Assembly: GCA_002404095.1 (NCBI GenBank)
Contig: DHJA01000193.1
Location: forward strand, 6,760 to 22,136
DNA: 15,377 nucleotides
Origin: Planctomycetaceae bacterium UBA4732
GTDB taxonomy: Bacteria > Planctomycetota > Planctomycetia > Gemmatales > Gemmataceae
Direction: 5' to 3'
The notes under the pieces were generated by a model. The model was not told the DNA's origin. It saw only the letters and a list, made by a program, of their open reading frames with translations, and searched no databases. A program made the translations under genes and the position numbers. How positions within the stretch are numbered: the stretch's first letter is position 1; each line of letters begins with the position of its first letter. This document shows positions 1-6,883 of this stretch, piece by piece.

Positions 1-13
1 CTTCGGGTCGCGG

Positions 14-469
14 CTAAACAATTTCCGTGATCGCTTCCCATACCGCTTCCTGATACTCCGTCTCGGTGAGCCTCCACGCACGTACCTCCGGCGGCGTCAC
101 GGCAAGCGACACGATTACGCAAACCACGTCGGCGTACCAGTGACGCGCCAAGTCAGTACGGCTGGGGACTGCCGGCGACATAGGATGCGAATGGTACACC
201 GCCAACAGATCCAGCCCCTTGGCGCGCATATCCCGGTCGGCGTCGAGCATACTACGGCTGTCGGACAGAAATTCCCTTGGGCTGGCGGCGGCGTTGACCA
301 ATGGATAACGCCGCGTTACCCTTCCCACCGATTCCGTCGTTTTATCCCCTGTTTTCGCTTCCTCCTTTACGCCCGCCAGCAGGCCGCAGCATTCAAGCGG
401 CCTTTCCGTAAGAGCCTGCGCAATCAGACCTTCCAGAATATGGCGCGGCAGCAATAGTCGAAATGCCAT
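14..469 (-). CDS. JAMM/Mov34-MPN family metallopeptidase
   Basis: This is a small single-domain zinc isopeptidase-type protein of the JAB/MPN family, 151 residues from the ATG. Counting from that ATG, the full JAMM signature is visible: a catalytic Glu at residue 26 in LECCGLLAG, then HSHP with His93 and His95, followed after seven residues by Ser103 and the zinc ligand Asp106 in PSRTD. Bacterial members remove ubiquitin-like ThiS/MoaD-type proteins or release sulfur or cysteine from carrier proteins. The substrate here is unknown because the neighbours do not include a ThiF/E1-like or ThiS-like gene, although the side past the window's left edge cannot be seen. A TTG two codons upstream (475) is possible, but a G-rich ribosome-binding site sits only 2 bases from the TTG and 8 bases from the ATG, so I chose the ATG. 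It is divergent from argG across about 110 bases. The fold assignment is firm; the function is inferred. Confidence 0.88.
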   Translation of the reverse strand: MAFRLLLPRHILEGLIAQALTERPLECCGLLAGVKEEAKTGDKTTESVGRVTRRYPLVNAAASPREFLSDSRSMLDADRDMRAKGLDLLAVYHSHPMSPAVPSRTDLARHWYADVVCVIVSLAVTPPEVRAWRLTETEYQEAVWEAITEIV

Positions 470-477
470 TGACAATA

Positions 478-483
478 CCCCCT
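478..483 (-). promoter_or_regulatory. Ribosome-binding site deciding the start of the JAMM gene
   Basis: Read on the minus strand this is AGGGGG. It is 8 bases before the ATG at 469 and only 2 bases before the alternative TTG at 475, so it favours the ATG. Confidence 0.45.
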
Positions 484-580
484 ATATTTCCCAAGCTAAA
501 CTACTTCGCTCTACGGAACAATCACAACACCGCGCAAGATCGGCGAATGCCGCCGTTTTTACCAACAGGGATCCCCACCG

Positions 581-1848
<1,268 letters not shown>

Positions 1849-1852
<4 letters not shown>

Positions 1853-2094
1853 CCCTTGAAGAGTTTCGTAAGGTATGGCGGGCGGAGCCGTTTCAGCCCT
1901 TTATTATTAATTTGGCGGATGGTCGAAATGTATATGTCGCACGTAGCCAATACGCCTCGCGCTCCTACTCCGGTCAGACGGTGTTTGTCTACTTGCCAGA
2001 TGATTCCTTCGAGATTTTTGAGCTTTCACAGGTGGCCTCTCTTACAGTGTTAAATCAAGGCGCTCCGCGCAGCGGCTCGGAATTGCAAGCATAG
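1849..2094 (+). CDS. Small conserved planctomycete-type protein, first tandem copy
   Basis: An 81-residue soluble protein of unknown function. It begins MTLEEFRKV, then PFQPFIINLADGRNVYV, and ends with a hydrophobic strand-like segment FEIFELSQVASLTV. I recognise the pattern (EFRK, PF.PF.I.LADGR..YV, SG.T..V, EI..L..V..L) as a small family that recurs in planctomycetes; no function is known to me. The ATG overlaps the argG stop as ATGA, and GAGGGGGAAAG just before it within argG can serve as ribosome-binding site, so translation is probably coupled to argG. An in-frame start further upstream inside argG is possible but would give an extension lacking family resemblance. The next gene is a paralog of the same length: over the first 67 aligned residues I count 35 identities. 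The divergence suggests an old duplication. Confidence 0.8.
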
Positions 2095-2106
2095 GCAGAT
2101 GAAGTT

Positions 2107-2352
2107 ATGACCATCGAACAGTTTAGAAAAGTGCTTGGCGCGCGGCCCTTTCGCCCATTCACGATTCATTTAGCGGACGGCCGATCCGCGTATGTTCCTC
2201 ACACGGAATTCGTGTCGGAGTCCCCGTCCGGACGTACCATGACCGTTCACCAAACGGATGAGTCCTCTGAGATCATTGATCTTTTGCTTGTCACATCGCT
2301 TGCCGTGGCCGCCCCGAATCCGAAAGCGCCATCCAACGGCCAGCAAGCGTAG
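2107..2352 (+). CDS. Small conserved planctomycete-type protein, second tandem copy
   Basis: An 81-residue paralog of the preceding gene, exactly the same length, starting 12 bases after its stop. Shared blocks are MT.E.FRKV, A.PF.PF.I.LADGR..YV, S.SG.T..V, and EI..L..V.SL.V. The charged and proline-containing C-terminus is the variable part. There is no signal peptide, membrane helix or Cys/His metal cluster. The repeated pattern of short alternating hydrophobic stretches suggests a small beta-rich fold, possibly binding a ligand or partner through the invariant LADGR loop; that is inference only. It lies between the first copy and the HTH-EIIA regulator in a same-strand run with short gaps, so it is probably co-transcribed with argG. 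The leader contains only weak purine-rich sequence (GATGAAGTT). Confidence 0.8.
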   Translation: MTIEQFRKVLGARPFRPFTIHLADGRSAYVPHTEFVSESPSGRTMTVHQTDESSEIIDLLLVTSLAVAAPNPKAPSNGQQA

Positions 2353-2376
2353 AATGGAACTAAGGAGTACCCGGCT

Positions 2377-3078
2377 ATGGGAAGTGACATGATGGATGTG
2401 GAGCAGTTGGCGGCTTACCTCCGGCGCGACGCGCGCGAGGTGGGTAAGCTGGCCAATCGCGGAAGGTTGCCGGGCCACAAGGTCGGCGGCGAATGGCGCT
2501 TCGCGCGCGCGGAAATTAATCACTGGTTGGAATCGCAAATCCATGGTTACACCGATGAGCAGTTGACCGCTCTGGAATCGAGTCACGGCCCGGCCGTCGA
2601 GGAACCGCTTCTCGCCGGTTTGTTGTCGCCGGCTTGCGTGGCCGTGCCGCTGCCCGCTTCGACCAAGGCGTCGGTGCTAAAAGAACTGGTGACGCTGGCG
2701 GAACAGTCGTGGCAAGTCTACGACCCGGAGGCGATCCTGGAGGCGGTGCGTACTCGTGAGGAGGCCGCAAGTACCGCTTTGCCGTCTGGCGTGGCCTTTC
2801 CGCATCCGCGGCGTCCGTTGGCGTCGGCCCTGGGCGAATCGATTGTCGCTTTCGGGCGCACCGGCTCCGGCGTTCCCTTCGGCGATTCCAATGGCGGGCT
2901 GACGGATTGTTTCTTCTTGATCTGTTGCCGCGACGACCAGACTCACCTTCGCGTCCTGGCGCGCCTGACGCGACTGTTATTGCGCGAAGGTTTCGTGGAC
3001 GAATTGCGAGGCGCCGAGACGGCCGCTGAAGCGTATGAGACGATTGTGTCGGCGGAGCGTGAGTTGCTGGCGTCTTGA
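2377..3078 (+). CDS. Excisionase-type HTH domain fused to a PTS EIIA (PtsN/fructose-type) domain
   Basis: A 233-residue two-domain protein. Residues 5-52 (MMDVEQLAAYLRRDAREVG and KVGGEWRFARAEINHWLE) are a MerR/excisionase-type DNA-binding helix-turn-helix. Residues 79-230 match the type-2 EIIA domain: the phosphorylatable histidine is His143 in SGVAFPHPR, followed by the family's late motif THLRVLARLTRLL. EIIA domains accept phosphate from HPr; the EIINtr branch controls rather than transports. The combination predicts a transcription regulator whose activity depends on phosphorylation. It is a known planctomycete architecture, but its target is unknown. AAGGAG nine bases before the first ATG supports the start; Met5 and Met6 are less likely. 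It closes the argG run and ends just before a mobile element. No EI, HPr or transporter gene is nearby. Confidence 0.88.
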   Translation: MGSDMMDVEQLAAYLRRDAREVGKLANRGRLPGHKVGGEWRFARAEINHWLESQIHGYTDEQLTALESSHGPAVEEPLLAGLLSPACVAVPLPASTKASVLKELVTLAEQSWQVYDPEAILEAVRTREEAASTALPSGVAFPHPRRPLASALGESIVAFGRTGSGVPFGDSNGGLTDCFFLICCRDDQTHLRVLARLTRLLLREGFVDELRGAETAAEAYETIVSAERELLAS

Positions 3079-3096
3079 CCCGCCGCGCTCGTCTGC

Positions 3097-3292
3097 ACTG
3101 GCGCCTACTTTACCACCCTCTAGGGTCGGGGGTGCCATGCTTTCGCGGGCCGTTCCCTGAACCTCGTCCAGTCCCGACCCCGCGAAAGCATGAGTCCTCG
3201 CGCAGGTTTCATGCTTTCGCGGTGGCTTAGACGGCAGAAAGGTGCCGAAAGAGGCCGCGAAAGCATGGCACCCCACTTGGGTAGATAACTCG
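3097..3292. mobile_element. Palindromic MITE-like element, copy 1, with 12-base target-site duplication
   Basis: A 196-base non-coding unit filling the space between two convergent genes. It contains four copies of the 13-mer CATGCTTTCGCGG: plus at 3136-3148, minus at 3180-3192, plus at 3210-3222, minus at 3255-3267. Spacers are 31, 17 and 32 bases. The outer pair extends to a perfect 20-base inverted repeat (3129-3148 with 3255-3274). The central pair forms a hairpin with loop CGCGC at 3199-3203. The unit is bounded by the direct repeat GCGCTCGTCTGC at 3085-3096 and 3293-3304. Both ends carry CTAC eight bases inside the duplication. It encodes no plausible protein, so it would need a transposase supplied elsewhere. 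The same element recurs at 6615-6819 with a different flanking duplication, which argues for transposition. It may also end transcription of both flanking genes. Confidence 0.8.
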
Positions 3293-3313
3293 GCGCTCGT
3301 CTGCGAGCTGGAG

Positions 3314-3769
3314 CTAAACGTGCGCAATAATCAATTCGTGGACCTTCTCCAACAACCGTTGTAGGTCGTCGATGTCTTCTTCGGGCAGCCGGCTCAGCAG
3401 GCCGGCAACTGCCTGAACGCGCCCGGCCTGATGATCCTGGTGCGCCTGGACGCCGGCTGGTGTGAGAACCACATCGATCTTGCGCTTGTCTTGCGGGTTG
3501 ATACGGCAGGCGATCAGCGGCTGAACACGGTCTTCCAGCGACCGGATGATGCGCGACATTTGCGCCGGTAGGACGCCGAGCTGGCGTTGGATGTCGCCGA
3601 CAATCAAGGTTTCATGCTGATACAGGATGGAAAGAGTAAGAAACTCGTCCTCTTTGAGATCGCCATGCCTTCGCCGCACGCGCGGCATCGGTACGCCGAG
3701 CTGCGCCACGGTTTCGATGAGCCGGTGGGCAAGGTCTTCGATCGAAATGCCTGTCCCGCTGGCGATCAT
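3314..3769 (-). CDS. MarR family transcriptional regulator
   Basis: A 151-residue winged-helix DNA-binding protein, the usual MarR size. Residues 1-35 are the N-terminal dimerisation helix. The helix-turn-helix lies around 56-80 (LIVGDIQRQLGVLPAQMSRIIRSLED) and the wing around 84-104 (LIACRINPQDKRKIDVVLTPAG), including the conserved DKR...LT..G pattern. The C-terminal helix (residues 125-150) completes the dimer interface. MarR proteins usually repress their own gene and neighbours and let go when a small ligand or oxidant binds. There is no conspicuous cysteine cluster: a single Cys sits before the wing. AGAGGG stands ten bases before the ATG. Upstream, a near-consensus promoter overlaps a palindrome, which suggests autoregulation. 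The gene it controls besides itself is unclear; the DUF1501 gene upstream runs in the same direction but 185 bases away. Confidence 0.92.
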   Translation of the reverse strand: MIASGTGISIEDLAHRLIETVAQLGVPMPRVRRRHGDLKEDEFLTLSILYQHETLIVGDIQRQLGVLPAQMSRIIRSLEDRVQPLIACRINPQDKRKIDVVLTPAGVQAHQDHQAGRVQAVAGLLSRLPEEDIDDLQRLLEKVHELIIAHV

Positions 3770-3847
3770 GACGACTGGTCCCTCTACGGGGTTGCCGGGA
3801 AGGCCCTCCGACGTGGGATTCGGCGGACCTCGCGAGCGTTCTATTCA

Positions 3848-3877
3848 ACCATAGCCGCGGTGACATAAAGCTGTCAA
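3848..3877 (-). promoter_or_regulatory. Predicted marR promoter overlapped by a palindromic operator
   Basis: Read on the minus strand, a perfect -35 box TTGACA (3872-3877), an 18-base spacer and a -10-like TATGGT (3848-3853, four of six matches) precede the MarR gene by about 80 bases. The 16-base palindrome TGACA-N6-TGTCA at 3861-3876 covers the -35 box and half of the spacer, a typical place for a repressor site. The boxes and palindrome are seen in the sequence; binding by this MarR protein is inferred. Confidence 0.5.
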
Positions 3878-3903
3878 CGGGGAAAGATGAACCGGCGGCA
3901 CAG

Positions 3904-3921
3904 GTTGCGCGGAATCGCAAC
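3904..3921. promoter_or_regulatory. Second palindrome in the marR upstream region
   Basis: GTTGCG-N6-CGCAAC is a 6-base inverted repeat with a 6-base spacer, between the end of the DUF1501 gene and the marR promoter. It has the same dyad geometry as the operator candidate but a different sequence. It could be a second protein-binding site or a weak hairpin at the end of the DUF1501 transcript. There is no T-run to support a terminator. Confidence 0.25.
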
Positions 3922-3954
3922 GACCGTGCGGGGCGTGCGGATTGTAAGGCGGGG

Positions 3955-5442
3955 TCAAGCCAGAACGTCAGTGAGAACGGAGCCTTCGACTAACGGCACG
4001 GGTCGCCCGCCGCGATCGATCAGCGGCGTCGCCGGATCGATGCCGAGCAAATGGTAAGCGGTGGCGAGAATGTCTTTCGGCGAAACCGGCCGTTCGACCA
4101 CGTCGCTGGCGATCTTATCCGACTTGCCGACGACGCGGCCGCGCGCCACGCCGCCGCCGGCGAGAACGGCACTGTAGCATCGCGCCCAATGGTCGCGGCC
4201 GCCGCCGTTGACGTTTTGCAGCTTAGGCGTCCGACCATGTTCGCTCACCAAGACCACGAGCGTTTCGTCGAGCATTCCCCGGCCGTCGAGGTCCGCGATG
4301 AGGCCGGCGAAAGCCCGGTCGAAGCCGGGACACAGTTCATTCTTCATGCGTGGGTAGTGTTCCACGTGTGTGTCCCAGGCGGACCCTGCCAGACCGAATT
4401 CGTCCCAAAAGACCGTGACGAAACGCGACCCCGCTTCGACAAGCCGCCGCGCGGTCAGCGACGCCTGGCCGAAGAGCGTCATGCCATAGGACTCGCGCAC
4501 CGCCGCCGTCTCTCGTCGTAGGTCGAGAGCCGTGCGCACTTTGTCGGAATGGATGAGGTTGTAGGCCATGTCACGGAATCGGTCACGGCCGCGGCCGGCG
4601 TCGCCGTCGTCGAGGTCGCGGCGGACGTGGTCGAATTGTTCGACCAGGGAACGGCGAGCGTCGAGCCGGTCGAGCGTGAGGTCGGCGGAGGAATCGGCGG
4701 CGCCGGCGATCTCGAAACGACCGTCGGCGGATATGCCCACGTACGGCTCGGCAACGTCGAGTTTCTGCGTCGTCAATGTCTTAATAATGTGGCGCGTGGC
4801 CTCGCCGCGGAACTCGGTCCAGACGGGATTGAAGGCGCCTCCCAGAAAGGCGGCGTAGGGACCGGCGCGAGCAACCTCGCCGACGCGGCGGCTGCTGAAC
4901 GGAAACGGCAGCGCGATGTTGTCGGGGACCGCATGGGACTTGCCGGCCCGGCGACCGAGGTAATCGACGACTGAGCCGATGAACGGCCAATGTCGGCCGT
5001 CGTGCGGATTCAGCTCCATTGGCACGTCGATTTGTGGCACACCGGTCAGGGCATAGGCGACGCCGTGCAGCGGGTAGGGATGCGTGACCGAGCGTACCAC
5101 CGTGACGCGGTCCATGATGCGAGAGACGGCCGGCAACAGTTCGCCCACATCGGCGCCGGCCAGACTCGAACGGATCGTTCCTAGCTCACCGCGCACTTCA
5201 ACGGGGGCGGCGGGTTTTGGGTCGAAGGTTTCGAGCTGGCTGGGTGATCCGTAGAGGTGGAGAAGGATACAGGCGCGGGCGCGGCCAAAGCTGCGCGGCG
5301 CCGCGGGAGCGGGCCGGCCGTCAGCGCGTGGCAGGAGCGCGGACGCGCCGAAGCCGAGCGCGCCGAGGCCGGCGGCGGTCAGAACTTCGCGGCGCGTCCA
5401 GCCGGCGCAAAGCTTTTTCGGCGATCCGAGAATGCGGAGCAT
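3955..5442 (-). CDS. Tat-exported DUF1501 family protein
   Basis: A 495-residue protein of the DUF1501 family (sulfatase/alkaline-phosphatase-like superfamily), abundant in planctomycetes and often part of secreted polysaccharide-degrading systems; its exact reaction is not established. The N-terminus has the family-typical MLRILGSP start, then a twin-arginine motif TRREVL (Arg17-Arg18) and a hydrophobic stretch to about residue 38, predicting folded export by Tat. Core family blocks are visible: ILLHLYGSPSQLETFDPKP, VRSVTHPYPLHGVAYALTG, FVTVFWDEFG, and near the C-terminus TLVVLVSEHGRTPK, GGRDHWARCYSAVLAGGG and the VERPVSPKDILATAYHLLGID segment. An ATG 22 codons upstream (5508) keeps the frame open, but the AAAAGGA site and the signal peptide fit the chosen start. 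It is divergent from the exported isomerase-like gene. Confidence 0.95.
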   Translation of the reverse strand: MLRILGSPKKLCAGWTRREVLTAAGLGALGFGASALLPRADGRPAPAAPRSFGRARACILLHLYGSPSQLETFDPKPAAPVEVRGELGTIRSSLAGADVGELLPAVSRIMDRVTVVRSVTHPYPLHGVAYALTGVPQIDVPMELNPHDGRHWPFIGSVVDYLGRRAGKSHAVPDNIALPFPFSSRRVGEVARAGPYAAFLGGAFNPVWTEFRGEATRHIIKTLTTQKLDVAEPYVGISADGRFEIAGAADSSADLTLDRLDARRSLVEQFDHVRRDLDDGDAGRGRDRFRDMAYNLIHSDKVRTALDLRRETAAVRESYGMTLFGQASLTARRLVEAGSRFVTVFWDEFGLAGSAWDTHVEHYPRMKNELCPGFDRAFAGLIADLDGRGMLDETLVVLVSEHGRTPKLQNVNGGGRDHWARCYSAVLAGGGVARGRVVGKSDKIASDVVERPVSPKDILATAYHLLGIDPATPLIDRGGRPVPLVEGSVLTDVLA

Positions 5443-5449
5443 GTCGCCA

Positions 5450-5456
5450 TCCTTTT
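5450..5456 (-). promoter_or_regulatory. Ribosome-binding site fixing the DUF1501 start
   Basis: AAAAGGA on the minus strand, seven bases before the ATG at 5442. It places the Tat signal at the true N-terminus and argues against the in-frame ATG at 5508. Confidence 0.6.
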
Positions 5457-5475
5457 GGGTGGGCCATCCCGGTAT

Positions 5476-5481
5476 GTTATA
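5476..5481 (-). promoter_or_regulatory. Possible -10 box for the DUF1501 gene
   Basis: Minus-strand TATAAC matches the consensus at five of six positions. It would start a transcript about 27 bases before the ATG at 5442, which would also exclude the upstream start at 5508. No good -35 box is seen at the correct distance, so the call is weak. Confidence 0.3.
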
Positions 5482-5541
5482 GTACGCCTGGGACGGCGTG
5501 TTCCGCAAGGAGATAATCTACCAAGTTGGCGGCGCGGCTTG

Positions 5542-5570
5542 TTGACGGCCGCTCGCGGCACGGGTAGACT
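5542..5570 (+). promoter_or_regulatory. Predicted sigma-70-like promoter of the isomerase-like gene
   Basis: TTGACG (5542-5547), a 17-base spacer, then TAGACT (5565-5570). The -35 matches five of six positions and the -10 four of six. The start codon lies 38 bases downstream with AGGAG in between. This is a pattern match only. Confidence 0.4.
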
Positions 5571-5608
5571 TGGCAAATCGATTCGCCCCCTTCAGGAGTA
5601 CGACGATC

Positions 5609-6565
5609 ATGTCCGAAACAACCCAGCCGCACGTTCCCGTCACGCGTCGCGGCCTCCTGCGCGGCGCCGCGGCGGTTGGCGCCGCGGCCGCGCTGACGGG
5701 TTTTTCGCCGGAAACACACGCGGTCGAGGAAAAGGCCGCGACGAAAGGGCGCATTAAGCAATCCATCGTCTTCTGGTGTTTCAACGGCTTCGGCGGCAAA
5801 TGGGACATGGATACGACCTGTCAGATCGCCAAGGAACTCGGCTGCGTTTCGGTCGAGTTGACCGGCCCCGACCAGTGGGGGCCGCTCAAAAAGCACGGCC
5901 TGATCTGTGCCATCGCCGGCAACGGGATGCCGGGCGCGCCGTTCAAAAAGGGCTTCAACAATCCGAAGTATCATGCGGAAGTGATCGACAGCACGAAGAA
6001 AGCAATCGACGCCTGCGCTGAGGCCGGCTATCCCAGCGTCATCGCTTTCAGCGGCTACAAGTGGCGCGACGCCGACGATCCAAAGAGCGGCGAGATTTCG
6101 CGCGACGAAGGTTTCAATAACTGCGTTGCGGGTTTCAAGAAGATCGTCGGTTACGCCGAGAAGAAGGGGGTGACGATCTGCATGGAACACCTCAACTCGC
6201 GCGACGACTCGCACCCGATGAAGGGCCACCCCGGCTATCAGGGCGACGATGTGGATTGGGTGGCGGGGATCATTCGCCAGGTGGCGTCGCCGCGGCTGAA
6301 ATTGCTATTTGACATCTACCATGTCCAGATTATGCACGGCGACCTGCTGCGCCGCATCGAGCAGAACAAAGACGTCATCGGCCACGTCCACACGGCCGGC
6401 AATCCGGGGCGCGGCGAACTGGATGACGCGCAGGAAATCCAGTACGCGCCCGTGATGCGGAAGCTGTTGGAGATCAAGTACGACGGCTACGTCGGACAGG
6501 AGTTCATGCCGACGCGCGAAGCGCGCGCGGGGTTGCGGCAGGCGGTGAGGCTATGCGACGTATGA
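5609..6565 (+). CDS. Tat-exported hydroxypyruvate isomerase / xylose-isomerase-like TIM barrel protein
   Basis: A 318-residue protein of the AP-endonuclease-2/Hyi-like TIM-barrel superfamily, which isomerises or epimerises small sugars and hydroxypyruvate using a divalent metal. Residues 11-38 form a twin-arginine signal (VTRRGLLRGAAAVG, Arg13-Arg14) ending near THA, so the enzyme should act outside the cytoplasm. Metal and catalytic candidates in the usual places are Glu193 in ICMEHLNS, Asp235 and His238 in LLFDIYHVQIMHGD, His259/His261 in GHVHTAGNPGRGELDD with Arg268, and Glu298 in YVGQEFMP. AGGAG ten bases before this ATG supports it over an in-frame ATG 13 codons upstream. It is divergent from the DUF1501 gene, and both are Tat substrates, suggesting a shared role in carbohydrate use. 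The substrate cannot be read from the sequence. Confidence 0.9.
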   Translation: MSETTQPHVPVTRRGLLRGAAAVGAAAALTGFSPETHAVEEKAATKGRIKQSIVFWCFNGFGGKWDMDTTCQIAKELGCVSVELTGPDQWGPLKKHGLICAIAGNGMPGAPFKKGFNNPKYHAEVIDSTKKAIDACAEAGYPSVIAFSGYKWRDADDPKSGEISRDEGFNNCVAGFKKIVGYAEKKGVTICMEHLNSRDDSHPMKGHPGYQGDDVDWVAGIIRQVASPRLKLLFDIYHVQIMHGDLLRRIEQNKDVIGHVHTAGNPGRGELDDAQEIQYAPVMRKLLEIKYDGYVGQEFMPTREARAGLRQAVRLCDV

Positions 6566-6614
6566 GCCTGTACGCACAGCGAGCGGCGGGGTTTATCTCC
6601 GACGGGACAAGCCC

Positions 6615-6819
6615 ATTAGTTTCTACACAAACCTCTCGGGTATCCTCTAAGGACGAGGGTGCCATGCTTTCGCGGGCTGGCGCCGAAACCTCGTCCGGTC
6701 TCGACCCCGCGAAAGCATGAGTCCCCGCGCGGGACTCATGCTTTCGCGGTTACTTAGACTGGAGGAAGATGCGGAAAGAGGCCGCGAAAGCATGGCACCC
6801 CAATTGTGTAGATACGCAG
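6615..6819. mobile_element. Palindromic MITE-like element, copy 2, with 11-base target-site duplication
   Basis: A 205-base second copy of the element at 3097-3292. Its four 13-base cores lie at 6663-6675 (plus), 6707-6719 (minus), 6737-6749 (plus) and 6782-6794 (minus), with the same spacers of 31, 17 and 32 bases and no base changes in any core. The outer pair extends to a perfect 19-base inverted repeat (6657-6675 with 6782-6800). The centre is a perfect 19-base-pair stem, 6707-6725 with 6731-6749, closed by CGCGC. Near the ends TCTACACAA (6622-6630) faces TTGTGTAGA (6804-6812). The flanking direct repeat GGGACAAGCCC is at 6604-6614 and 6820-6830. It occupies most of the 318-base gap before the kinase gene and could separate its transcript from the upstream gene. 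The rest of the gap shows nothing recognisable. Confidence 0.82.
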
Positions 6820-6883
6820 GGGACAAGCCCGGTGGCTCGCCCTCTGGTAGTACTTCTTTAATTCATCCTCGTCGAGACTCATC

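Noticed and set aside
5443..5508. Upstream ATG giving a 22-residue N-terminal extension of the DUF1501 protein
   Set aside because: The extension would bury the Tat signal, has no ribosome-binding site, and would lie upstream of the candidate -10 box.
5477..6229. A 250-codon minus-strand open frame opposite the isomerase-like gene
   Set aside because: The plus strand carries a clear Tat signal and TIM-barrel motifs; the opposite frame is low-complexity and crosses the promoter region.
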